Part shown: in pieces, positions 21,249-30,657 of the stretch
Layout of the letters: the number at the start of each line of letters is the position of its first letter
Numbering within the stretch: the stretch's first letter is position 1
NCBI GenBank assembly: GCA_964030475.1
Contig: CAXIPT010000015.1
Location: forward strand, 11,672-75,671
Length of the DNA stretch: 64,000 nucleotides
Direction of reading: 5' to 3'
DNA from: Tethya wilhelma
Lineage: Eukaryota; Porifera; Demospongiae; Tethyida; Tethyidae
The notes under the pieces: model-generated
Database searches by the model: none
The model's input: the letters and a program-made list of their open reading frames with translations, nothing else
What the model was told of the DNA's origin: nothing
Program-made: the position numbers and the translations under genes

Positions 21249-22070
21249 CTAGGCCTTCCCAGGAAGCGCATATAAAATTTGATGCACATAGCCCAAGCAG
21301 TTTTCCAGATACAGCTCTTGCAAGCAACCCTGCCTCCACTCGTGGCTTCCTAGAAAAACAGTTGTAAAGTTGTTGCTACGTAAACTATGGGCGGTCCGTA
21401 TACTCTCCGTATCATAATTAGATCATGTACAGTACATGCTGAATATTACCACAGCCAGCCACGTGGGGGCTAAAATTATTTACCGAGAAGCGAGTAGCTA
21501 GGAAAGAAGACCCATGAGACAGCTAATGGATTCAGGGAGGTAAGCGCTTGTCAGTAATGAGATAGATTTTAGGTAGAGTAAGCTCCAAGAACTAATCTAA
21601 GCCTCAAAATAACCTGTACGCGATCGCCGTACAAGGAGAGGCAATATGCACGAGTAGAAAGCTACCGTATGAAAGCGCTTGGATTAGACAAGCGTGTACA
21701 AAGCTTTGGCTTGCCTTTCTGTCTATGTGCTGTAGCAAAATTTTCAGATTTGTCAGCTTATAAACACAAAATAAAATTCATTTTTAGTGGCAGCTGCCTT
21801 GCTCATAAATATTTGCTACGGTTTGTTGCACAGCATAGCAACTGTCCTCAGTGTTAGCAACTAAGTAAAAATGAACGACGCTGACATTGCTGTCCATATC
21901 TCTGCAAGCAGCTCCACCCCTCAAATTTTGCATGGAGCATGCTGAGATGTAGCGCAGCGCAGGCGTGCAAGAAAAAAAATTTTGCGCAAAAACACGAATT
22001 AAACTAAAACCGCATTTTACTCCAAAAACAATAATTTCCTAAGTGGCACGTTTTCCTTTGACAGGTCACA
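21249..22070. mobile_element. TGTGAGG-family element, left end missing
   Basis: The sequence follows the interior of the 14388 element in the same orientation (GGAAGCGCATAT..., GCGGTCCGTATACTCTCCGTAT, CCACGTGG) and ends with GGTCACA, the diverged right terminus. The first roughly 60 bp, including the left inverted repeat, are absent; satellite abuts the truncation. Confidence 0.8.
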
Positions 22071-22330
22071 CATAGTCACTCAAAAAAACTATTTTCTTTA
22101 TCTCTGGTATTAGAAAACTTTGTTTTTCACCAACAATGATTTTTACACCAAGAGAATGCTGCATGTGTTGAAAAAAATAACGTTAACAAAATTGTTTCTT
22201 TTGTGCTTAAAAATTTTTTCAAGACAAAATAAACGTTTTTTGTGAAAAAAAACATTTTTTTTTGTACTTTTTGGTCTTAGAAAATTTTCTAAGTCCATAG
22301 TCACTCAAAAACACTAAATTCTTAATCTGT

Positions 22331-22332
<2 letters not shown>

Positions 22333-22368
<36 letters not shown>
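22333..22368. repeat. (CA)n microsatellite
   Basis: About 18 CA dinucleotides at the junction between satellite and the inserted gene fragment. Confidence 0.95.
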
Positions 22369-22372
<4 letters not shown>

Positions 22373-22490
22373 TACCAATTCTCAATGTGATAGATGACTA
22401 CCTGTTAGTGGAGCTACCAATATCTGAGTGTGAATATAATGCTCTTTAATTAGGAAAACTGAGTTCAAATTACTATGCATGACATCTTAC

Positions 22491-23522
22491 TGTTTGTCTT
22501 CATGTCTCTGAAACAGCGATCCATATCTGATACATTATTCTTCCAAAGCTCTTTAAGTATTTCTCCACGTCCCTGTCCAGATTGTTCAGCTTCAGAAAAG
22601 ATAACTTCTAGTTCCTTCTGCCCATCTGGTGACTGATGACAAGCATACTTACTTTGTCATTTTGTTCATCAATGAGAGTAAGCTTCTCGACTGTTTTAAC
22701 ACGACTTCTCACTTTCATCTTCAGATTGCTGATAGTTTTTCGCATATTTTGAATCTTTGAGCTCTTACTGCTGGGACTGAGATACTCAAATGGATATCTG
22801 GACGAAGCTTCAGAACGCTGGCATTTGTCTTCAGGGGATAAGGATTGAGTCATGTTCTTTCTTTCGTGCTGACAACCTCCACTTTAGTTGCTACACATTT
22901 GTGACTGCTGTTTGGGCTCTCTATGATAGAACAACTGGCATCCTACACTGCGAGCTGTGTTTGGTGGCCAGTTACACACAGTAATACCTTTGATGTCATA
23001 GCCAATAACACATTTGAAAGTGTTGTAGTTGCTCACTCCCGGGCACCTAATAAATGATGCATCATTTAGTTGACTCAATACATTATCAATGTTTGACTCG
23101 CCTCTGGCATCACCTTCTTCCAATACATTGTCATATACAAATAACTTGTACTTGTGATTGGAATTGACTACAACTCTTACAGCATCATGAGGCCCAATTA
23201 CGTTGTGATCAACTTTCAGCTTATTAGTGATGAGGTGATATTGGGAGACAGTGTTGGTTGAGACAGCCCTTACTTCTACTATTTCCAACTGGTTATACTT
23301 CTTAACTTTTTCTTTAATATGATCTTGAGGAGCGGCTTCATCCAGGCGGTTCAATTTCGTCATAAGAGCTCTTCTGGTTGGAGTAGAGATCGTGGGAGCC
23401 GAGTCTGGAGGTTGATCGATAATCTTTCTTCTCTTGGCTAGTAGCCTAGGTGATCTTCGTGGACTGTCTTTCTCTAAAACAGGAGGAATAAATGTTCCTC
23501 GAACACGCACTCTGTCAGACAT
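22491..23522 (-). pseudogene. Unrecognised protein with basic N-terminus, premature stop; likely transposon or captured-gene fragment
   Basis: On the minus strand the ATG is at 23522 (MSDRVRVRGTFIPP). About 212 codons run to a TAA near 22884, and the same frame stays open beyond it to about 22608, so one nonsense change splits a longer frame. Features are a basic SPRRSPRLLAKRRK stretch (likely nuclear localisation), a middle domain with a Cys-containing end (VIGYDIKGITVCNWPP), and a charged helical region (MRKTISNLKMKVRSRVK) that may form a coiled coil. A GTAAGTATG donor near 22658 and a GTAAGATG donor at 22489-22490 suggest spliced exons, the last continuing ELEVIFSEAEQSGQGRG. I do not recognise the family. 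It sits as an island inside satellite, bounded by a CA repeat on one side. Confidence 0.5.
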
Positions 23523-24519
23523 GGCTGAGCTACCGCTATATATAGGCCGAAAGACGCGACCACATGACTCTATATTTAGTAACACAACTAGCCTGGGTAA
23601 AAGTTTGAATTTCAATTAAATGCGTGGTCGTGTCACGCTCCCTCCCTCTCCCTTTTTTTTCATTATGCGCTCCTGTTTTCACCAACAATGTTTTTTACAC
23701 AAAGAGAATGTTCCATCTGTTGAATAAAATAAAGTATCACAAAAGTATTTCTTTTGTGCTGCAAAGTGTTTTCAAGACAAAATAAACTTTTATTGTGAAA
23801 AGTGTACTTTTTGGTCTTAGAAAAGTTTCTAAGTCCATACTCAGGGCCCTTAAGGACTGTCCCACGAGTTCTTGCACGCGCCCCGTACTTTTGCTAAGAG
23901 ATGACGTAATTTCGTTCGTTGCTTGGTAACTGTTACATGATAGTGACGTCAGCTAAATAGTTGTGGTTAAATTCCAATCTATATATGTCCGCGAGTGAAA
24001 TTTTTATTTGAATGAAGACGCTTCTTGAACGCTAGACAATGCTCTGACATGACGAATTAACCGGCTCTTTCTTTCCCTTCCAAGCCGAGATTGGATTATA
24101 CCAAACGCGAGCGTGACTTTCTTAGCCAGCGTGAAGGTAAGAAAAGTTCATACGTGAAAATGTCTGACAGTGTTTGTGTATGATCCTTTAGAGTCCCAGT
24201 AAAATGGTAATATAAACTTAAATCATTTTGCCCTAGCGCTTAGCCTAGTCCATCTGAAGTGACAATTGACCCAGTCCCTTTAACTCCAATTGCCTATGTT
24301 GGTTGCTTGTATAATTAGGTCAACTTTAGTCTATCGGGCTAGACCCGTTTCTTCATAATTTGCACTCATCAAGAAACGAAGAGAAGAGTCTAAGCTCGAT
24401 AGACTAGGTCAACCTATACTGACTATATTTCAGACTCTCATTGTACCCCAAATGACACCTGTATGTTGCTAAAATGTTAACTCTTGTATTTTTATACTTT
24501 GATCAACAGTGAATCTTTA

Positions 24520-26101
24520 TTAGATTTTAATGTTCAAATATCTCAATATAGCTTTTACATGGTTTCTCTTTGAAAGAAGCTGTTTGTAGTGACTGTTGTT
24601 TTGATTAGGAAGTGTTCCTTCTTGTCCGAAAAAAGATTTTTCAAAACAACTAACTTCTCTGTCCAACATGGATCTCTCTGCTAATAGCTGTGATCCGAGA
24701 TTAGCTGTGATCTGCTGGTATTTCGTGATGTTCTGTTTTCGTTCTCTCTTTGGCAGGTTTTGTGTCTTTAAATGAAACCGAAGTTGATCAAATTCCTTAA
24801 CTGTTGGTAAGTTCCCCAAAATGTTTGAAATGGAATTTGCAACAGTTGTTTTGTATCCATTATTTTGCAGTGCCTCATCCGGACAAACTGTAATAACAGT
24901 GTACGGGATGTCTACTGTTTCGAGAGAGAGAGGACCATTGTCCTGGACTGGGAGAGAGTGAGAACCATCGTTCTGAGCTGGGAGAGAGAGGACCATTGTC
25001 CGGGACTGAGAGAGAGAGAAGACCATCATTCTGAGCTAAGAGAGAGAGAGGACCATCGTTCTGAGCTGAGAGAGGACCATCGTTCTGAGCTGAGAGAGGA
25101 CCATCGTCCTGGACTGGGAGAGACAGAGGACCATTGTTCTGAGCTGAGACAGAGAGAGAACCATCGTTCTGAGCTGAGACCATCGTCCTGGACTAGGAGA
25201 GACAGAGGACCATCGTTCTGAGCTGAGAGAGAGAGAGGACCATCGTTCTGAGCTGAGAGAGGACCATCGTCCTGGACTGGGAGAGACAGAGGACCATCGT
25301 TCTGAGCTGAGAGAGAGAGAGGACCATCGTTCTGAGCTGAGAGAGGACCATCGTCCTGGACTGGGAGAGACAGAGGACCATCGTTCTGAGCTGAGAGAGA
25401 CTGTGTGCCACTGTTTAGGTCAGAGAGAGAGTGAAGACCGTTGACAGGGTGAGCTTCTGTATCTCTTGAATTATCAGAGACTTTTGCATGAAATGTTGTA
25501 GAGTCATCAGTTGTATAACGAAGGTAGCCTTTGATTGTCCCATCTTCATTGTAGACATAGATTTTTTCAGCTGGAAGAGGTATTTTTTTGTCTATTATGT
25601 CCTGCCAACATTCTTCCCTTCTCTTGATTACAGAATCAACTGTATGATGTCGGAAATGCAACATGGAAGGTGAACTACATTGGGAAGGTTCACTGTCACC
25701 GTCTAGAAAAACAAAGCCATCTGAGGAGTGAGTCCACCAAGTACCTCTTCCAAGTACTAGGAATGGACTAATCCGGTATAAGTGCAAGTGCCACCTAGCT
25801 TTTCTGGCCCGGATGAAAGACAGCTTAAAGTGAGTGTTACATGTACTTGGTAAATGTGATGCAATTTGCTTCACCTGAGAATCTGCATTTTGTACTGAGT
25901 GCAGTGTACTCTTGTGCTCCTGTTTAGCCTGAAGCCTTAGTAATATTTGTGGTATTACATTGCTAGCATGGTGGTTGGTACATGTTTTGGCTATTATTCT
26001 AGCTTGTCCAAAAAACCTTTCCTGATTCTCAGCATTGATAGAACGTTGACAGATCAATTCGTATTGATCAGGGGTGTGAGCTGTTAATGCATGAAGGTAG
26101 T
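24520..26101 (-). pseudogene. CTCAG-transposon protein, C-terminal half, frame change inside the repeat tract
   Basis: Reading leftward from 26101: YLHALTAHTPDQYEL, then RSINAENQERFFGQARIIAK and HASNVIPQILLRLQAKQEHK, a long conserved block up to about 25440, then 10-residue repeats, then a C-terminal region beginning TVDIPYTVITVCPDEAL and ending at 24520. The block up to the repeats is intact here, whereas the paralogue at 45360-46400 is frameshifted and interrupted, so this copy is the better guide to the protein. The frame before the repeats does not match the frame after them, so a repeat-length change has shifted it. The function is probably transposase; the ENQER glutamate is a candidate catalytic residue, which is inference only. 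Confidence 0.65.
24925..25410. repeat. 30-bp minisatellite inside a coding region (minus strand)
   Basis: About 16 units alternating between two versions, AGCTCAGAACGATGGTCCTC and AGTCCAGGACGATGGTCCTC on the minus strand, each followed by a variable CT run. They encode SAQNDGPLSL and PVQDDGPLSL. CT-run length varies by 2-6 bases between units. Confidence 0.92.
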
Positions 26102-26102
26102 N
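26102..26102. other. Single-N contig join
   Basis: Left of the N the CTCAG transposon protein is cut in mid-codon; right of it satellite subfamily A1 begins in mid-monomer. The two sides have nothing in common, so the join may be chimeric. Confidence 0.85.
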
Positions 26103-27305
26103 AAAACTGTTTATAAGAATGTTTTTCACCTCAAAATAATGTTCCAAGTGTTGAAAAAAGTAACTAGTCACAAAAGTGTTTCTTTTATACTATAAAACGT
26201 TTTCAAGGCAAAATAAACCTTTTTTTGTCAAAAGAGTATTTTTTAGTCGCAGAAAATTTTCTAAGTTGATAGTCAGTCAAAAAGACTACGTTCTTTATCT
26301 GTACTGTGACAAAACTTTGTTTACACAATGTTTTTCACCTCAAGATAATGTTCCAATTTTGAAATAGAATAACTCTTCACAAAAGTGTTTGTTTTGTGCT
26401 AGAAAATGTTTTAAAGTCAAAATAAACGTTTGTTCTCAACAGTGTATTTTTTAGTCACAGAAAATTTTCTAAGTTGATAGTCAAAAAGACTAAATTCTTT
26501 AACTCTACTGTGAGAAAACTGTTTATCACAAACAATGTTTTTCACTTCAAGATAATGTTCCAAGTGTTGAAAAAAGTACCTATTTACAAAAGTGATTCTT
26601 TTGTGCGGAAAAATGTTTTTAAGGCAAAATAAACGTTTTTTGCCAAAAGAGTATTTTTTAGTCACAGAAAATTTTCTAAGTCGATATTAGACTAAGTTCT
26701 TTATTTGTACTGTGACAAAACTTTGTTTATCACAAACAACGATTTTCACCTCATAATATTGTTCCAAGTGTTGTAAAAATTAACTATTGATAAAAGTGTT
26801 TCTTTTGCGCTAAAAAATGTTTTCAAGGCAAAATAAACGTTTCTGTCAAAAGTGTATTTTTAGCCACGTAAAATTTTCTAAGTCGATATTCAGTCAAAAA
26901 GACTAAGTTCTTTATCTGTATTGTGACAAAACTTTGTTTATCACATACAATGTTTTTCACCTAAGATAATGTTTCAAGTTTAGTAAAAAGGAACTATTGG
27001 TAAAAGTGTTTCTTTTGCGCTAAAAAAGGCAATATAAACGTTTTTTTTCTAAAGAGTATTTTTTAGTCACAGAAAATTTTCTGAGTTGATAGTCAGTCAA
27101 AAAGACTAAGTTCTTTAACTGTACTCTGAGAAAACTTTGTTTTTAACAAGCAATGTTACTCACCTAAAGATAATGTTCCAAGTGTTGAAAAAAGTAACTC
27201 TTTACAAAAGTGTTTGTTTTGTGCTAGAAAATGTTTTAAAGACAAAATAAAAGTTTTTTCTTAAAAGTGTATTTTTTAGTCACAGAAAGCTTTTCTAAGT
27301 CGATA
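26103..27305. repeat. Satellite subfamily A1, near-identical to 10574-11782
   Basis: Matches the end of the first satellite block monomer by monomer, including private variants such as TACTATAAAACG and the TTACTCACCTAAAGATAATG monomer. Only scattered single-base differences were seen. Confidence 0.92.
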
Positions 27306-27652
27306 GTAGCCTCGTACCGGGAGAAGAAAAAAAGGATCCTGTTACACACCGCTTGCACATGCGCTAATTAAAATTTGAAAATCCACGTGTTCCAGGGAAA
27401 TGATGACTCACAATTGTGGACTTGATGACGCAGCCTAGCTCCCATGGCATAGGCAAAGTAAGTCATTGTAAACAACATGGTAATAAATTGATGGGTTGAA
27501 AAAGTAGTCTAACAGGTAGAACTAGCATACTGTTGATTGCAATTCTGTTTGAACATACTGCGCTAGCGTGCGAGCCTGCGTAACGATATTTATGAATTGA
27601 AAAAGGCAAGAAATTCAAAAATTACTCTGCGTGTTTCTGTTAGTGATGACTG

Positions 27653-28639
27653 ATGACCATGAGCTCTGCTGAGCCTTCAAGAAAAGTAGCCTATTCAGAT
27701 GACATCAGGTTGCGTATCATATGGCAGAAACTTGGAATGGAGCTTCCATACAGAACCATTGCTTCCAACCTGAATATAAGTTTAGGCACTGTCTATAATA
27801 CATACAAAAGGTTTCTGGACACAGGATACGTAACAGCTAAAAAGCAACCTCAACGGCAAGAATTGAGGTTACTAGCAGGACATGATGAGATTTTCATTAT
27901 TGGAATAGTTTTGGAAAATCCAGGTTCTTATCTAAGGGAAGTCTGCAAGGGAGTTGATGAAGTGTGTGGAAAAGTTGTGAGTCCAGCAACTGTATGCAGA
28001 GTAATCCACAAGCATGGGTTTACTAGAAAGAAACTACACCAAGTTGCAAAGCAGACTTATCGTGGACAATACATGAGTGAGGTTCAGTTGTTTAAGAGAG
28101 ATACATTTGTCTTTGTTGATGAAACTGGTTGTAGTTCTAAGGATCACATTAGGAAATTTGGATATGCACTGAGAGGAGAGAATGCTAGAGAGCACAGAAT
28201 ACTTCACCGTGGCTCACAAGTTTCAGCAATTGCAGCAATGTGTTCTACTGGAATGGTGGCAGTTGAATTTAAGAAAAGATCAACAAATGGTGATACATTT
28301 TATGACTTTGTGTGGGGCTTTCTAATTCCTGAGCTCTTACCTTTTAATGGAAGTAATCCACGATCAATTGTGGTTCTGGATAACTGTTCGATTCACCATG
28401 TTCAGGAAGTTAAAGACATCTTTAAGTCTACTGGTATTCTTGTACTATATCTATCACCATACAGTCCCGATCTTATGCCTATAGAGAAAACGTTTAGTTA
28501 CGTTAAGTACTACTTGAAAGATCATGATGAAATTTGGCAGGTAATGGATGATCCTAAACCACTGATTCAAGCAGCTTTTGAGAGTGTTACGTTACTTCAA
28601 TGTGATAAATGGATAAGTGATTGTGGATATCCAGAGTGA
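27653..28639 (+). CDS. Intact Tc1/IS630-type DD34E transposase
   Basis: 328 residues from ATG to TGA with no break. N-terminal helix-turn-helix (residues about 30-55, ASNLNISLGTVYNTYKR), a second HTH-like segment around 90-120 (SYLREVCKGVDEVCGKVVSP), then the DDE catalytic domain. The catalytic residues are Asp in FVFVDETGCSS, Asp in SIVVLDNCSIHH and Glu in YSPDLMPIEKTF, with 34 residues between the second Asp and the Glu (DD34E). The layout matches IS630/Tc1-mariner transposases, which cut at TA sites in the nucleus. The start follows a TIR-proximal leader of about 120 bases; a second in-frame ATG lies two codons downstream. This is the only undamaged transposase in the window and could act on the defective copies. 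Confidence 0.93.
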   Translation: MTMSSAEPSRKVAYSDDIRLRIIWQKLGMELPYRTIASNLNISLGTVYNTYKRFLDTGYVTAKKQPQRQELRLLAGHDEIFIIGIVLENPGSYLREVCKGVDEVCGKVVSPATVCRVIHKHGFTRKKLHQVAKQTYRGQYMSEVQLFKRDTFVFVDETGCSSKDHIRKFGYALRGENAREHRILHRGSQVSAIAAMCSTGMVAVEFKKRSTNGDTFYDFVWGFLIPELLPFNGSNPRSIVVLDNCSIHHVQEVKDIFKSTGILVLYLSPYSPDLMPIEKTFSYVKYYLKDHDEIWQVMDDPKPLIQAAFESVTLLQCDKWISDCGYPE

Positions 28640-28792
28640 TTATCAATGATTAAAAATAGTGATATATACAAAATCATTTTCATACATGTATAGAACAATC
28701 ATACAATGTAATTTCAAAATACTGATTCAATTCAAATATCATTGATTGTAACGTTTTACTTGTTTGACTGTATGAGATGCGTAGTATACAAC

Positions 28793-28905
28793 TCAAAGTT
28801 TCTTTATATCGGTCAAAATTGTTTCCTGAAGATCCTCATACTGCTTTTGGCTAATAGCTCCACTCTCTAAAAGTGAGTGCCATTTTTGAAGTTATTCAAT
28901 GCATT
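28793..28905 (-). pseudogene. 3' remnant of transposon ORF2
   Basis: Reverse complement of 6571-6683 almost base for base, ending in the same TGA. It encodes the SHOCT-like tail (KWHSLLESGAISQKQYEDLQ). Everything upstream of it is missing at the junction with the MITE fragment. Confidence 0.85.
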
Positions 28906-29263
28906 CAGAGCAGCACTGCAAAAGCGCTTGCATGCAGGAATAGCCTAAGCCTCCCTGCACCTCTATAGCTAGCGCCAAGCTTCTCCTGCTAAGCACTAAG
29001 AAAAAAACGTGAGTTTAAAACCAAAGGTCACGATCTCGCCGCGATCGCGACCTTTGAACTCTAAAGCTATTATCTCCCCTCCCACTAATCAGACCTGACT
29101 CTTTCTTAGCAATTTAGTAGAGCACCTCCTTACCTAACTGCACAGCAAGTCTAAAGCTCATAGCTCAAACGCTATGGCTATAAAATAAAAAATGCGAAAA
29201 ATCGCAGATTACGCGATCGTAGAATACGCGCGTGCGACTTTTGGCGCTGTCGGCCCTAAAGAG
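28906..29263. mobile_element. piggyBac-type MITE fragment (reverse orientation)
   Basis: Ends in GGCCCTAAAGAG followed by TTAA (29264-29267). It matches the left half of the 16779 element in reverse complement (GGCGCTGTCGG, TACGCGCGTGCGACTTTTGG, AAGCGCTTGCATGCAGG). The other end is missing, and the cut joins directly to ORF2 DNA. Confidence 0.78.
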
Positions 29264-29534
29264 TTAATCGCAATCAAGGCAATGAATATCATTATCTCTA
29301 TGAACGGTCGCGTGCTGAGTAAGTTCCTTTCATTAATGGCCATTTTGCATAAATTCTGAGTTAAAGACTTGCATCTATCATGGGACCGATTTATGCAAAA
29401 GATAAATCAAGGGTAAATCCTGTATTTTGCATGATTAATGGCTATGAATCTCATTATCTTCACTCTGAACTGGCCAAGGAGGAAGTTCCTTTCATTAAAA
29501 TTGTTTTGCATAAAACCTCCCCATGTGTACACTC
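29264..29534. repeat. Left long terminal inverted repeat of the RecQ-MULE element
   Basis: Complement of 36265-36527 with few mismatches. It contains several TTGCATAA / TTATGCAA motifs. A 67-codon open frame at 29380-29583 spans the repeat boundary and is probably chance. Confidence 0.85.
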
Positions 29535-29897
29535 AGCCACTGAAGTATACAACACTGCCAAGAAACTTGAAAGTCAGGAATAACAATAACGTAACAGGTA
29601 TTAATGTATCAAATTATCATTCACTTATAGCTATGACAATGGTAAACAGTTTAGCTAGGTGTACATGTATTTAGCTACGGTCTACTGACTCGGAAAACAA
29701 TGAAATATTGAACATGTATGTTCAGTCAGGGTGTGATTAAAATACTGGATCTAGCTAACTAGGTATAATAAATGTCACTGAGAGTAAATGAGGTAGTAGC
29801 TAGCCATATAATATATAGTCTGTGGTTTAGTAGCTAGTGTTTGATTGGTATAATACATAGCAGCAAGATTATTGTTGCAAATGTCCAAGTATAGAGG
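29535..29897. other. Non-coding stretch between left TIR and last exon
   Basis: No gene was seen. Probably the 3' UTR and spacer of the element. Several ATAATAA stretches could hold polyadenylation signals. Confidence 0.4.
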
Positions 29898-30475
29898 TCA
29901 TGGTAAAAAATCTATGTCCTCTGCCTCATCAAGTACATCAATTCCTGTAATTGGATTAAAGTTCAAAATTTGACCATTGAACCATTCAGTTCGTGGTGTT
30001 GTGTCTTGTGACTCCTGTGATGTTATATCGAACTTCATTCTTAACTTTCTCCCCATGTAGGCAGGATCAGGCTGAGCGTACGTAAAGGAATCTTCATGAC
30101 TACTACTGTTACTACTACTACTACTACTACCATTACAGGCAGAGGGAGGTAAAGATTTTACTGTAGAATATGATGATGTATTTGCAATTGGGTCTTGAAA
30201 ATCCATATCATCATCACTGTCATCCGAGACACTTAACAATGATATTACATGCTGCTGACTACAAGATTGTTTAGTCAGTTTGCTGCTAGCTCGTTCCTTT
30301 CCTTTGCCGAGTGAACCCGTTGTAGCTCTTTTGTAAGACTGCTTTGAAGACCTAAGCGTAAGTGGTAACTCAAAATCATTGTCGTCACCATCATCAATAT
30401 TTACTACAGTAACTGGCGTGTTTTTAGATTTGTTGAGGCATGATCTTTTTGTGTCATTATTCTGAATGGCCTCAG
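29898..30475 (-). CDS. Last exon of the RecQ-MULE protein: acidic SIM-rich and Tudor-like tail
   Basis: Opens after CCCACAG on the minus strand (alternative acceptor TTATAG about 15 bases upstream) and is open to TGA at 29898, about 192 codons. Two hydrophobic-acidic motifs (VTVVNIDDGDDND and VISLLSVSDDSDDD) have the form of SUMO-interacting motifs. A Ser run follows. The C-terminal 50 residues (YMGRKLRMKFD ... TEWFNGQILNFNPITGIDVL) resemble Tudor/chromo-like folds that read histone or Arg-methyl marks. It is joined to the transposase exon by a donor AAAAAG-GTAAGA at about 30657, so it is probably the C-terminus of the fusion protein, although a separate gene is possible. Confidence 0.5.
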
Positions 30476-30657
30476 CTGTGGGCAATAACCTATAATAATT
30501 AAACAGTAACAAAATGCATAATAAAATAACATCATGGTACCGTGACATGTATACCATCATGCATAGCATGCAATGATTATAATGCTTACATGTATAATAA
30601 GTATGTGGTCATGCATGCCATACATGCATTAAGTTTATTTCTCAATTTCTTACCTTT

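Larger units (their letters stand above)
19886..23839. repeat. Satellite block, subfamily A2 continued, with two insertions
   Basis: The same monomer as 12908-17726 resumes at 19886 and continues to the CTCAG element at 23840. It is interrupted by a TGTGAGG-family element (21249-22070) and by a gene-fragment insertion (about 22333-23673). Confidence 0.85.
23840..26101 (-). mobile_element. CTCAG-ended transposon, truncated copy (3' part, minus orientation)
   Basis: Starts at CTCAGGGCCCTTAAGGAC with TA just outside (23838-23839). It carries the same sequence, reversed, as the 3' end of the complete element at 42069-48484, and stops at the single N (26102) inside the coding region. Inside are a 90-bp hairpin (24316-24415), the C-terminal coding part and the 30-bp minisatellite. 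Confidence 0.82.
27530..28905 (+). mobile_element. Tc1/IS630-type transposon copy 3, right part missing
   Basis: Left end CTGTTGATTGCAATTCTG after TA (27528-27529), intact transposase, then the reversed 3' end of ORF2, which stops abruptly at 28905 where a piggyBac-type MITE fragment begins. The right terminal repeat is absent. Confidence 0.82.

Noticed and set aside
24865..25221. Plus-strand frame with RTIVLSWEREDH-type repeats
   Set aside because: Antisense reading of the 30-bp coding minisatellite.
29380..29583. 67-codon frame in the left TIR of the RecQ-MULE element
   Set aside because: It extends past the TIR border; the mirrored region in the right TIR is not part of a comparable frame, and no family signature is present.
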